Under the pieces are notes generated by a model, which was given only the letters and a program-made list of their open reading frames with translations, ran no database searches and had not been told where the DNA came from. From assembly GCA_030607875.1 (NCBI GenBank), contig JAUWJD010000006.1:60076-124075 (forward strand): a stretch of DNA of 64,000 nucleotides, given 5' to 3'. The number at the start of each line of letters is the position of its first letter. Position 1 is the stretch's first letter. This DNA comes from Chloroflexota bacterium. GTDB taxonomy: Bacteria > Chloroflexota > Anaerolineae > UBA2200. Of the stretch, positions 50,466 to 58,788 are shown one piece after another. The translations under genes were made by a program, and so were the position numbers.

Positions 50466-51782
50466 CTAGCCGTCTTTCCTGGAGGCGGGTCTTGTCCCCA
50501 GCGTCTCAGGGATACTGGTGAGCAGGGGAATCCTCAAGAGCAGATCCACTGCCAGGGGCACGACGAAGACATACATGGGGCCCAACTCCCTCCATATCAG
50601 GCCGCCGATCACAGGGGCAGGGATGGTGACCAATCCTCGGAAGGAGCCGATCAAGCCGCTCCACTTTCCCATCTGCTCCACCGAAACGAGTTCCAGGGTC
50701 ATGGCACCTGTGAGGCCTACGGAGATGAAATAGAAAGTCTGCAAGGCTCCTGCCAGAATCAAGGTGGCCGAGTTGAGAGAGCAGATGAGCAATAGGTTGG
50801 AGGCATACCACAGCGGCGTGAGGAGATAGATCACTTTTTTCCGCCCTATCCGGTCCGCCAATCTGCCCAGGGGGATGCCGAATAGAAGACGCGCCAGGAT
50901 CGTGGCTGTGATCATGATCCCCAGCAGGTACTGATCCGCCCCTTTTGCCTGATGAGCGTCGAGCTGGAGGAAAGGAGCGGTCATGGCCATTGGCAGCCAG
51001 GTGAGAGAAGAGATTACAAGCCACCTCCCCAGGGGGGCTTCTCCTTCAAAGAGCTGCCTGAAACCGCCTATCAAGCCCGGATTGGCTCCCGCCCCGGCCG
51101 TGCGCACCAGCCTAGGCTCCCTCAGTTGAGCGGCTACGAAGAGGAAGATAAGACCATATCCCACGAAGCGAATGTAATACAGAGGGCGAATGCTCGTTAC
51201 GGTCATGCCTCCAAGAGCTGTGACTAGTGGCGCGGCGACTAAAGGGGCAATCATGGAAAGGGAGGAAGCGAGAGTGACGCACAGGTTCTGAGCGGTCGCC
51301 CGGTCCTCGTTGCGCACCGAATCAGCACAGATCACGCTGCAGCCTGTGCCGGTTAGCCTCATGGAGACAGACACCAGAATGGTGGCGGCGATGATCACGT
51401 GCCAGCTCGGTGCCAGGGCGTAGATCAACACCGCTCCAGCCAGCAGCCCCATGCCCAGCAGGTAGAACGGCTTGAGGCCATGGCGGTCCACCCACCACCC
51501 CGCTGGTGCGGAGATGAGGGCACCGATCCCGTTGCCAATGCTGCTGATCGCTCCCAAATCCCCCGAATCGGCGCCCAGGGCCACCGTGTATATGGAATCG
51601 TATTGGGCGGTAAGGTTCAGCAGGAAGCTGCTCGCCGCGGAACGTGTGATCGCCACTCGATAGTTGTGTTTCTGCCGCGTGACGAACCCTATCACTTTTT
51701 CGATCGTTGTGGCAACCACGTCTCCCGCCCCCAAAGCTTGCGCAACTTCAATTCCCTCTCCGGTTCTTGGCCACTGAAACAT
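50466..51782 (-). CDS. MFS transporter
   Basis: A 438-aa protein with about twelve hydrophobic segments. WWVDRHGLKPFYLLG and LGRLADRIGRKKVIYL are the two loop 2-3/8-9 motifs (G-x-x-x-D-R-x-G-R-K) of the major facilitator superfamily. It resembles drug or metabolite efflux proteins; the substrate is unknown. About 50 hydrophilic residues precede the first helix, so the true start may be internal; ATG 51782 lacks a clear ribosome site. It lies between UPF0282-like and DUF1638 genes and may move the precursor or product of the pathway. Confidence 0.8.
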   Translation of the reverse strand: MFQWPRTGEGIEVAQALGAGDVVATTIEKVIGFVTRQKHNYRVAITRSAASSFLLNLTAQYDSIYTVALGADSGDLGAISSIGNGIGALISAPAGWWVDRHGLKPFYLLGMGLLAGAVLIYALAPSWHVIIAATILVSVSMRLTGTGCSVICADSVRNEDRATAQNLCVTLASSLSMIAPLVAAPLVTALGGMTVTSIRPLYYIRFVGYGLIFLFVAAQLREPRLVRTAGAGANPGLIGGFRQLFEGEAPLGRWLVISSLTWLPMAMTAPFLQLDAHQAKGADQYLLGIMITATILARLLFGIPLGRLADRIGRKKVIYLLTPLWYASNLLLICSLNSATLILAGALQTFYFISVGLTGAMTLELVSVEQMGKWSGLIGSFRGLVTIPAPVIGGLIWRELGPMYVFVVPLAVDLLLRIPLLTSIPETLGTRPASRKDG

Positions 51783-51794
51783 CAAATGCGAAAC

Positions 51795-52727
51795 CTATAT
51801 GCATTCCCTTCGATAATCCCCATAGCGGTGGGTATCAGCGTCGCCGCGAGCGTAGGCTGCGTGCCACCCTGGAGGCACTGGCATCTCCCTGTACAATTGC
51901 GCACGCCGCGCCTCGAGCAGGCAGCGGGGATGCTTCATGAAATCTGCGGCACAAATCACCCTGTGGCCTGTCTCGGACGACAGGCGGCTCAGCCAAGAGA
52001 GCCCCTCTTCGCAACGCAGCAGGTGGTGGTCGAGGATCAGCGTATCCACGTGACGGGCCAGCCGCTGTGCGTTCCTCCACGCCCTCCACCGCTGCTTCGA
52101 CGGAATCCTCGGAAGATAGAGGGGCGGCCCACCAACCAGCACTATGTCTGGCCGCCAGTCCAGTATCAAAAACATAGCCTCCCTGTCGAGAAGTTGGATG
52201 TCGGAAGCGTGCACGAAAACGGTATCCTCGCCCTCAATGCGGGTCATCATCACCGTTCCCAGGTTGTTATGCCGTTCCCCGTGCGGCATAGGTGGGGAAA
52301 AGACCAGCGGCCCATCCCTTTGTCCCTCCGCGTTCGGGAGCTCCCTGCCCAGCACCTCGCTCAGAGACTCCCTCCGGCGCACCATGCTGTGGGAAAGCCC
52401 TTTGGGTCCCTTGGTCCAGAATCGAGCTGTTCGGCACAAGGGGGCCACCTGTTGCGCTTTGAGTTGATAAGGATTGGCATTGGGCAAAGGAACGTGGTCG
52501 CCGTGGAAGTGGCTCATCACCACATCGGTGGCATCCTTCAGCTCTGCCGATATTTTCCGGCGCACCTGTTCCCCAATCGCCACCTGTGCCGGGTGGGGAA
52601 GCAGCCCATAGCGCTGGTAGCCCAGCGCGAGCCCGGGGTCAATGATGATCCGGAGATCCTCAACCTCCACCACACAGAAGAGACCGCGTACTCCTAACGA
52701 TTCCGCTCCGAGGATTGCAATGCGCAT
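51795..52727 (-). CDS. Metallo-beta-lactamase-fold hydrolase, UPF0282-like
   Basis: A 310-aa protein. IIIDPGLALG is followed by VVMSHFHGDHVPL (HxHxDH metal site). FVHASDIQLLD and DTLILDHHLLRCEEG supply further Asp/His ligands, and GGPPLYLPR is a family-specific loop. UPF0282 (archaeal MJ-type) proteins have this arrangement and no known substrate. It sits in the Fe-S cluster, 67 nt upstream of the MFS gene on the minus strand, and could hydrolyse a thioester or phosphoester intermediate. Confidence 0.75.
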   Translation of the reverse strand: MRIAILGAESLGVRGLFCVVEVEDLRIIIDPGLALGYQRYGLLPHPAQVAIGEQVRRKISAELKDATDVVMSHFHGDHVPLPNANPYQLKAQQVAPLCRTARFWTKGPKGLSHSMVRRRESLSEVLGRELPNAEGQRDGPLVFSPPMPHGERHNNLGTVMMTRIEGEDTVFVHASDIQLLDREAMFLILDWRPDIVLVGGPPLYLPRIPSKQRWRAWRNAQRLARHVDTLILDHHLLRCEEGLSWLSRLSSETGHRVICAADFMKHPRCLLEARRAQLYREMPVPPGWHAAYARGDADTHRYGDYRRECI

Positions 52728-52801
52728 TTCTCCCCTTCAGTGGTACCCCACTTGACCAGATCGCTGGCCCGCGCGGCCGGCCGCGCTCTCCTATACGCCT
52801 G

Positions 52802-53209
52802 TCACGCCTCTTCTTCTGCGCGCCAGTTGGCAATAGCCTGCCCCAGTGTGTTCAGTGTCAGGTTGGCGCAGTGCACCTTTGCCTTGGGCAGGCCATCCAG
52901 GGCAGCAATCAAGTCTTCCGGTCTGATCTTGCCCGCTTCCTCCAGCGACATCCCCCACACCATCTTGGTAAGCACGCTCCCACTGGCTATTGCCGACTCG
53001 CGGCCATCCGTCGCGAAAGTGGCTTCTTCGATCCTGTCCCCATCCAGCCGCAGATAGATCTCCATCGTGTCGCCGCAGCAGCCGTGTATGATCCCGTAGG
53101 CGTCTGGATCGGACATACGGCCCATGTTGCTGGGGTTGGATGATTCTGCAGTGACCCTAGCCGAATAGAGTGTCTCTCTCTGTTCGACCGTCTCTATGTG
53201 ACCGCTCAT
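52802..53209 (-). CDS. NifU/IscU-like Fe-S scaffold lacking one ligand cysteine
   Basis: A 135-aa protein. IIHGCCGDTMEIYL contains the first ligand Cys (44 or 45), and KVHCANL the third (Cys114). The second motif, FxxxGCxxAIASxS in IscU, reads FATDGRESAIASGS: Arg70 replaces Cys. EDLIAALDGLPKAKVHC is otherwise canonical. With two or three cysteines left, it may still bind a cluster differently or act as a chaperone. ATG 53209 is 4 nt after AGAGG. It stands next to the ferredoxin with the Arg tail. Confidence 0.8.
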   Translation of the reverse strand: MSGHIETVEQRETLYSARVTAESSNPSNMGRMSDPDAYGIIHGCCGDTMEIYLRLDGDRIEEATFATDGRESAIASGSVLTKMVWGMSLEEAGKIRPEDLIAALDGLPKAKVHCANLTLNTLGQAIANWRAEEEA

Positions 53210-53275
53210 GTGACCTCTTTTGACAAACGCTCCCATATGTTCTTCATCGATTGTGAACTTCGTCAGGCCAGACTA

Positions 53276-53743
53276 TCAGCGTCCCCGCCGGTGGCGGCGT
53301 GCGCGCCGGCCTCCGCCCCGCGCGCTATAGTTTGCATGGCCGGGGAGACCTGCGGCATGAGATGCAAGCGGCGGGTCAGGTTGCCCCTGCTCTCGGTTTG
53401 CCAAGAACGCCACCACGCGGGGCACTACCTCCCGCCCGACGAAGCCCAGCGCGGCCCCCAGCCAGGGCCACACACCGGTGTTGGGCCGGGGGGTTAGCGC
53501 AGCAGGTCGAACCGGGATCAGCGACAGTGCAGGCGCGCGCATTGGCGCTGGTTTCTCAGCCCTGGCCGGCTCCTGCAGCGCGAGAAGCGCTCCGCTGGGG
53601 CAGGCCGGGACACACGCCTCGCACTCCTGACATAGGCTCTGTTCTACCCGCGCCACGTCGTCCACGACGCTGATGGCCCCTGTTGGACACACATCCGTGC
53701 ACAGGCCGCATCCCGTACAACGTGTCTCGTCAACGTACACCAC
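53276..53743 (-). CDS. 2x[4Fe-4S] ferredoxin with hydrophobic segment and Arg-rich tail (paralogue)
   Basis: VVYVDETRCTGCGLCTDVCP and CQECEACVPACP form two cluster sites. A Pro-rich linker follows, then VWPWLGAALGFVGREVVPRV and the tail RGGGRRARRHRRGR. The layout equals 48850-49305. A GTG start at 53743 (AAGG 8 nt upstream) is preferred over GTG 53752. It stands between the NifU-like and MobB-like genes. Confidence 0.8.
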   Translation of the reverse strand: MVYVDETRCTGCGLCTDVCPTGAISVVDDVARVEQSLCQECEACVPACPSGALLALQEPARAEKPAPMRAPALSLIPVRPAALTPRPNTGVWPWLGAALGFVGREVVPRVVAFLANREQGQPDPPLASHAAGLPGHANYSARGGGRRARRHRRGR

Positions 53744-53847
53744 TGCTATCACCTTCTTTCACACTGGGACAAAAGCCACACGTGGAGGAGCCCGGCCAGG
53801 CTGCTGGCAGGCTCGAAAGCCTGCTCCACGTGTGAACGTTCACATTA

Positions 53848-54585
53848 TCAGATGCTGATCTCGATCTTTCCCTTCTTGAAACCTTTGAGCGAAGAAAGCA
53901 TTCCCAGAATCGTCCCCCTGACTATGCCAGAGACAAAGGGATTCATCGGCATTAGTTGTCCGTCTATTCTGACCTCCGTAGCCGGCTGCAGAGAGATGCA
54001 ATCGTCCACGCTGCCGCTTCCGGCGACGATCTCGCAGGCCATATCGTAGCACCGTTCGTGCCCACAGCCGCCACAGTCAAGGTTGGGCAACTTGAAGGCT
54101 TTCGCCTCCACCAGGTCGGCGACCCGGGCCACCTCGTCCCGGCCGAGGAGCGGTGCCCTGAGCCTCTCGAAGGAAGAGAGAGCCATCCCCTCCACCTGGT
54201 CGGCCGGCTCGACGGCACAGATGGTCAGGCCGTCGAATAGGTCTCGGTCGTCCGGCTCTCCCCGCAGGCACACAATCTTGGGAAAAGTCTTCTCCGCCTT
54301 AAAGCCCTCGACGAGAACGATGTCCGCTTGCAGATAAGGGATGATGTTCTCCAGGCTCAGCGACTTTTTCCAAAAGACCCCCGACTCCTGCGGCGAGATA
54401 AACCCCACCTGACCGACGGCTTCCGCCAGCACGGTGGTGTCCTTCCCTGGGAGATCCAGGTGATGGAATGAGTGCTTGATCACGGCCACCTCGTGCCCCC
54501 TGGCAGTCAATTCACGGGCCAGGGCACGGGTCAGCGTCGTTTTGCCGCTGTTCTTGTAGCCGACGACCCCTATGACTTTGAGCAT
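53848..54585 (-). CDS. MobB-type GTPase fused to an Fe-S (4Cys) domain
   Basis: A 245-aa protein. VGYKNSGKTTLTRALA is the P-loop, HEVAVIKHSFHHLDLPGKD the MobB switch region, and IVLVEGFKAEKTFPKIV the MobB hallmark. These belong to the GTP-binding protein that helps make molybdopterin guanine dinucleotide. The C-terminal third carries CGGCGHERCYDMAC followed by VDDC, a four-Cys domain that can hold a [4Fe-4S] cluster. No moa, moe or mobA gene is near, so a role in a related metal cofactor is possible. Confidence 0.82.
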   Translation of the reverse strand: MLKVIGVVGYKNSGKTTLTRALARELTARGHEVAVIKHSFHHLDLPGKDTTVLAEAVGQVGFISPQESGVFWKKSLSLENIIPYLQADIVLVEGFKAEKTFPKIVCLRGEPDDRDLFDGLTICAVEPADQVEGMALSSFERLRAPLLGRDEVARVADLVEAKAFKLPNLDCGGCGHERCYDMACEIVAGSGSVDDCISLQPATEVRIDGQLMPMNPFVSGIVRGTILGMLSSLKGFKKGKIEISI

Positions 54586-54596
54586 CCTTTTCCTCC

Positions 54597-54881
54597 TCAG
54601 ATGTGGACAACTTTCTTCTCGGCCGCTGCGCTCAGTTCACTCACTCTACAGAGGCGCGTGGGGTCCTCAATACGCGCGATGAGGTTCTCTCGCACGTCCA
54701 CGACGACCACCCTTTGCCGGACACCCACCTGTGGCGCAGCCAGCGCCACGCCGGCCGCGGCATACATCGTCTCCTGCATATCGCGGCCCGGACGCTGCAC
54801 ATGCTAACTGATCCTGGGGACTGCCAGGGCATTGCTCAACAGAATAGGATTGGAGTACGTGACGATCTACGACTGCGCCAT
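54597..54881 (-). pseudogene. Peptide deformylase pseudogene
   Basis: From ATG 54881 the frame reads MAQS, TAG, IVTYSNPILLSNALAVPRIS, TAG, HVQRPGRDMQETMYAA and GVALAAPQVGVRQRVVVVDV. This is the def N-terminus with motif I (GxGLAAPQ, here GVALAAPQ). Two in-frame amber codons and loss of motifs II and III (EGCLS, HExDH) make it dead. It ends in unrelated sequence and follows the NifX-like stop by 2 nt. Confidence 0.65.
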
Positions 54882-54882
54882 T

Positions 54883-55374
54883 TCAATCTGCAGCCAACCT
54901 GTCCAGACGCTCCATCACTTGGGCCAACTGCTGTTTTAGCATCTCGGCATCCTCCCGCAGCCGGCCTATCTCGTCCTGCTCGTACTCGCCTTCGGCTGAG
55001 GACTCCTGACGGTCATGTCCAAGGCTCGTGCTGCACGGTTTGGCCCCTGGCAGCTCCCCGCCCAGATACTGCTCCAGTGCGTGGCGCACGGAGCCTGCGG
55101 CCCCGGTCGCCGCCTGGATGCCGTACTCCTGAAACAGGGCGACGGCCCGTCTACCCATCCCGCCGGCGAGCATGACATCCGCCCCCTGATTTTGGATGAA
55201 CGTCGGTACTGTCCCCGGTGCGTGCCGGCCGTAGTTGGGATTCTCCACCACGTTGACCTGCTTTACTTCTTGGCCGTCGAGATCCACCAGAACATAGTAT
55301 GGACAGCGCCCAAAGTGTGAGCTCACCACACTGTCCAGTCCGTTGCTATCGTCTACCGAAACCGCGATGCGCAT
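54883..55374 (-). CDS. NifX/NafY-like (dinitrogenase cofactor biosynthesis family) protein with coiled-coil tail
   Basis: A 163-aa protein. MRIAVSVDDSNGLDSVVSSH, FGRCPYYVLVD, NVVENPNYGRHAPGTVPTFI and GADVMLAGGMGRRAVALF are the NifX/NifB-C-terminal fold that carries cluster precursors of FeMo-co in nitrogen fixers. Outside diazotrophs such proteins are widespread and unassigned. The last ~40 residues (EIGRLREDAEMLKQQLAQVM) form a coiled coil also found in its neighbour. No nif structural gene is present. Tandem with a second copy 3 nt upstream. Confidence 0.87.
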   Translation of the reverse strand: MRIAVSVDDSNGLDSVVSSHFGRCPYYVLVDLDGQEVKQVNVVENPNYGRHAPGTVPTFIQNQGADVMLAGGMGRRAVALFQEYGIQAATGAAGSVRHALEQYLGGELPGAKPCSTSLGHDRQESSAEGEYEQDEIGRLREDAEMLKQQLAQVMERLDRLAAD

Positions 55375-55377
55375 CGC

Positions 55378-55947
55378 TCATTCTCCCTTTTCCAACCGGT
55401 CGAGTCGCTCTATCACCTCGGCCAATTGCTTACGCAACGCGCCGGCCGTATCCTTTAGAGACACGATCTCTTCTTCGCGGGAACCCGTGGTTGTGGGGCG
55501 GCTTTCCATAGCCGCCTGGGGCATAGCCACCCCGCGGCCCATGCCCATACCGCGCCCCCTTCCTCGACCCATTCCGCGGCCCATGCCCATACCGGCGTGA
55601 GCCTGTACGTTGGCTCCGGCGATGGATCGAAGCCCTCCCGCCTTGTACGCCTCCACCGCCTCGCGCACTGTTCCGCCTCCGAAAAGGTGAACGGACACGT
55701 TGGCCGATTGAAGGACGTTGTAAGCATTAGGGCCCGTGTTGCCGGTGACCACCGCTTGTGCCCCGCGCTCGACGACGAACTGCGCTGCCTGGATACCCGC
55801 CCCGCCAGGAGCGCCTATCGCCGGGTTCTCCACCGCTTCAAACGCCATCGTCTCCGTGTCTACGAAGACGTACACAGGACAGCGCCCAAAAACCGGGCTG
55901 GCCTGCGCATCAAGGTCTGTGCCATTTGCTGTTACGACTATTCTCAT
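55378..55947 (-). CDS. NifX/NafY-like protein with Gly/Met-rich linker and coiled-coil tail
   Basis: A 189-aa protein from ATG 55947 (AGGAGG 7 nt upstream). MRIVVTANGTDLDAQASPVF, GRCPVYVFVDTETMAFEAVEN and GAQAVVTGNTGPNAYNVL are the NifX fold. The linker GMGMGRGMGRGRGRGMGMGR is followed by a Leu-rich coil (GALRKQLAEVIERLDRL) like that of the adjacent paralogue. The shared coils suggest the two proteins pair. Metal delivery is the likely but unproven role. Confidence 0.87.
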   Translation of the reverse strand: MRIVVTANGTDLDAQASPVFGRCPVYVFVDTETMAFEAVENPAIGAPGGAGIQAAQFVVERGAQAVVTGNTGPNAYNVLQSANVSVHLFGGGTVREAVEAYKAGGLRSIAGANVQAHAGMGMGRGMGRGRGRGMGMGRGVAMPQAAMESRPTTTGSREEEIVSLKDTAGALRKQLAEVIERLDRLEKGE

Positions 55948-56077
55948 CTGCGTTCCTCCTGATGAAAGGTATATTGTGATTTGTCCGCCGGGTGAGGAAC
56001 TTGAGGCTCTCCGCCCGGTTAGGGCTCCGGGGCGGGTGCCAAACATCCGGCCCCGCCCCGATGCATCTGGCTTGCGA

Positions 56078-56452
56078 CTATGCTTCTTGCTCAAGTTCCG
56101 CGATGCGCTGGCTGATGGCGTCCAGTTGTTCCTTCAGCCACTCGGCCTGCGTCTTGAGGAACCCGGCCTCCTGCTCCCGGGTAGGCGGCGCACCATAAGG
56201 GCTATACGCCGGAACCGGCGGCGCCCCCCAGGCCGGCGCATACCCGAAGCGGGCCCAGCCTGGCACCCCGGTGGCGTAGTACCAGTTCCGCCGGCCCCAA
56301 CCGCCACCCCGGCCACGCCCCCAACCCATACCGAGACCGCGTCCAGGGATCGCGTTCGCATAGCCGGGCAGGCCGTAGCCAGCGCAGTAGCCAGCTCCAC
56401 GCCCTGTCCTTGGTCCCATTCCCCTGGGTCCAGTTCCATCTCCTGCTGGCAT
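56078..56452 (-). CDS. DUF5320 family protein, Gly/Trp-rich with coiled coil
   Basis: A 124-aa protein. MPAGDGTGPRGMGPRTGRGA is the DUF5320 signature. A Gly/Arg/Trp-rich low-complexity middle (GMGWGRGRGGGWGRR) and a coil (EWLKEQLDAISQRIAELEQE) follow. DUF5320 genes regularly sit beside NifX-like genes in anaerobes; function unknown. GGGAGG 8 nt before ATG 56452. The coil resembles those of the two NifX-like proteins. Confidence 0.8.
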   Translation of the reverse strand: MPAGDGTGPRGMGPRTGRGAGYCAGYGLPGYANAIPGRGLGMGWGRGRGGGWGRRNWYYATGVPGWARFGYAPAWGAPPVPAYSPYGAPPTREQEAGFLKTQAEWLKEQLDAISQRIAELEQEA

Positions 56453-56497
56453 TTTGTTCACCTCCCTTCTTCTATCATTACTTGCCGAATACGCTAC

Positions 56498-56761
56498 TCA
56501 CCACTGGCCAAACCGTCGACCTCGTCCTCTGCCTGCGCCGCGGCCGCGGCCGCGTCCGAACGCACGCCCTGACCACGTCCCCGGACGCAGCCAGCGGGCG
56601 AAGCGGGCACCAAGAGCCCCTGGGCGCACGGGTGTACCCTGCAGCCCTGCGTAGCCGTAGGGCGCCTGCCCGGACTCAGGAATCTTTACCGCACAGTACC
56701 CCTCACCGCGGCCGGTCATCGGACCTTGGCCTTGTGGCCCTGTTCCATCAAATCTCGGCAT
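56498..56761 (-). CDS. DUF5320 family protein, short
   Basis: An 87-aa protein. MPRFDGTGPQGQGPMTGRGE is the family start. The C-terminus is Arg/Gly-rich (GRAFGRGRGRGAGRGRGRR) and has no coil. ATG 56761 is 8-9 nt after GGGAGG. The single Cys (GYCAV) is conserved in the neighbour (GYCAG). Confidence 0.75.
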   Translation of the reverse strand: MPRFDGTGPQGQGPMTGRGEGYCAVKIPESGQAPYGYAGLQGTPVRPGALGARFARWLRPGTWSGRAFGRGRGRGAGRGRGRRFGQW

Positions 56762-56871
56762 ATCACTCACCTCCCTTCTACTCACTATGCCTATCCCTGC
56801 TTGAGCACGATACTCCCGACCGGCACGCCCATGTCACGGGCGATGGCCGGACTAGCAATCCAGATAGGTCT

Positions 56872-57945
56872 TCATCTCTGGAAGATCGGCACGGTCTTTG
56901 ACGCTGATACCCGCTCCTCCACCTTTTCGGCGATCGGTTCGAACAATTCCGCTCCGTACTCCTCGATCTCTCCCGCGTCGCAGCGGCGGGCCAGCTCGGG
57001 ATCCAGCGGCAGCCGCCCCAGGAGCGGCACCCCTAGTTGCGCTGTCGTGTGCAGCACCTGGCTGGGGCCAAAGACCTCGATCTTCTCACCGCACTTGGGG
57101 CAGGTAATGTAACTCATATTCTCCACCACCCCCAGTATAGGCGCTCCCATGTGCTGGGCCATGCGAGCCGCCTTGCGCACCACCATCCCGGCCAGGTCCT
57201 GCGGCGAGGTAACCAGCACAAGCCCGCTGAGGGGGATGGATTGCATCACCGTCAACGAGGCATCGGAGGTGCCGGGCGGAAGGTCCACGATCAGGTAATC
57301 CAGGTCGCCCCACATTACTTCTCCCCAGAACTGCTTGATGGCACTGCTGATGAGAGGGCCACGCCAGATGACAGCCTCGTCCTCATTGGAAAGCAGTAGA
57401 TTGATGGACATCACTTCAATGCCTGTTCCAGTCTTCGCAGGGAGAATGCCTACCGAGCCCATTTCCGGCGGCTGATGCAGGCCAAACATCCTGGGGATGC
57501 TCGGACCAGTGATGTCGGCGTCAAGCACTCCTATCCGCTTGCCGCGACGGCGCAGGGCTACCGCCAGCAGAGCTGCCACTGACGACTTGCCAACGCCGCC
57601 CTTTCCGCTCAGCACGGCTACCACACGGTCCACCCTGTTCACCGACTGTGCTGGCTTGGGACCACCACCAGCCGCCGTCATAAACACAGCACGCTCCTGC
57701 TGGCTCATTTCCGCCAGCCTCACCTCGACTTCCAGACCGGGATCCAGTGCCGCCACTGCCTGCCGCGCGCTCTGCACCAGATTGTCCTTGATAGGAATCT
57801 CTTTGTAAGGCAGCATTAGGGCAAACGTAACGCGGCCTTCTTTGATGACCACGTCTTTGATCATCCCTAATTCAACCAAATTGTGCTTCATCTCAGGGTG
57901 CATCACCTGGCGCAACGCACTAAGCACCCGTTCACTTGTGATCAT
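56872..57945 (-). CDS. Mrp/ApbC/NBP35-family Fe-S carrier ATPase
   Basis: A 357-aa protein. An N-terminal MIP18/DUF59 domain (ERVLSALRQVMHPEMKHNLV, ~1-85) is joined to the ATPase: VLSGKGGVGKSSVAALLAV, GVLDADITGPSIPRMFGL, DLPPGTSDASLTVMQS. YITCPKCGEKIEVFG carries the CxxC pair that bridges a [4Fe-4S] cluster between subunits. It transfers clusters to apo-proteins. GGAG precedes ATG 57945. Confidence 0.93.
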   Translation of the reverse strand: MITSERVLSALRQVMHPEMKHNLVELGMIKDVVIKEGRVTFALMLPYKEIPIKDNLVQSARQAVAALDPGLEVEVRLAEMSQQERAVFMTAAGGGPKPAQSVNRVDRVVAVLSGKGGVGKSSVAALLAVALRRRGKRIGVLDADITGPSIPRMFGLHQPPEMGSVGILPAKTGTGIEVMSINLLLSNEDEAVIWRGPLISSAIKQFWGEVMWGDLDYLIVDLPPGTSDASLTVMQSIPLSGLVLVTSPQDLAGMVVRKAARMAQHMGAPILGVVENMSYITCPKCGEKIEVFGPSQVLHTTAQLGVPLLGRLPLDPELARRCDAGEIEEYGAELFEPIAEKVEERVSASKTVPIFQR

Positions 57946-58044
57946 GTTTCTCCTTCTGTCACGCTACATGATTGAGTTATCTGCGTTTGCAGTCGTGCCG
58001 TCGCACCGAGCCAGATCATCGCTCACCCTTTCGCGACCTCTGGT

Positions 58045-58788
58045 TCACGACCATTCCTCCCGCATCATTGTCAACAGTCGTTTACCGCGTATCTGAGGAA
58101 AGGGCGCCCCCTGGCCCACGGGCCGTGACGCGGCTGGCACGTCCACCACCCTCGTTCCGGCGACAGCGTCCATGCGATAGTCGAACAGCACCGGCGTGAG
58201 CGGAGCGCTGCCGCCCAGGAGGATGACGAAAGCATCGGGGCGGCACAGGCTGATCAAGTCATCGAAGGTGTGATTGATCAGCGACGTGCCGGTGAGGGCA
58301 ACCACGTCCGCCTGGGGCAGTACCTCAGTCGCCTGCTCGGCGGGGAGATCACCAGGGCGGGGATACAGCTCCACCACCCAGCACTCGCTCGCCGCCCGCC
58401 GCACGCGCTCGGTGAAGGGGAAATGGCCCACGATGGCTACCGACCGGCCAGTCCCTCTCGCCAGGATCACATCCTCGGCATTGACTTCGATGCACGCCGC
58501 CTCATCCACCTCCAGCAGCGCATTGAATGCTGCCATGCCGATACTGGCTTCCAGTGTGCTGGACGAGCGCAGCCATCCGGTCAGTTCTCGCCCGCTGTGC
58601 TCCAAGAGTCGCCCGGCATGAGGGACCGGCGGGCCGCCAGGGTGGGTTGCTGGGCGCAGCGTCGAGGCCAGACCACAACGGGGTGGATCGGTGTCCAGCA
58701 CCACCGCCGTCCAGAAAGCCCCCACCAACACCTGGAGGACCGGCGCGTCGGCCCGCAGGCTCTTTAGCAAGACATCAATGGTATTCAC
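58045..58788 (-). CDS. DUF364/DUF4213 (putative heavy-metal chelation) protein
   Basis: A 247-aa protein from GTG 58788 (AGGAGG 6 nt upstream), overlapping the PadR gene by 14 nt. VGAFWTAVVLDTDPPRCGLA is the DUF4213 part. SVAIVGHFPFTERVR, WVVELYPRPGD and VVALTGTSLINHTFDDLI are the DUF364 Rossmann part, linked to molybdate/metal-binding proteins by structure. Enzyme activity has not been shown for the family. It is the first structural gene after the regulator. Confidence 0.82.
   Translation of the reverse strand: MNTIDVLLKSLRADAPVLQVLVGAFWTAVVLDTDPPRCGLASTLRPATHPGGPPVPHAGRLLEHSGRELTGWLRSSSTLEASIGMAAFNALLEVDEAACIEVNAEDVILARGTGRSVAIVGHFPFTERVRRAASECWVVELYPRPGDLPAEQATEVLPQADVVALTGTSLINHTFDDLISLCRPDAFVILLGGSAPLTPVLFDYRMDAVAGTRVVDVPAASRPVGQGAPFPQIRGKRLLTMMREEWS

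Noticed and set aside
51399..52697. 432-aa plus-strand frame
   Set aside because: Shadow of the MFS and metallo-beta-lactamase-fold genes.
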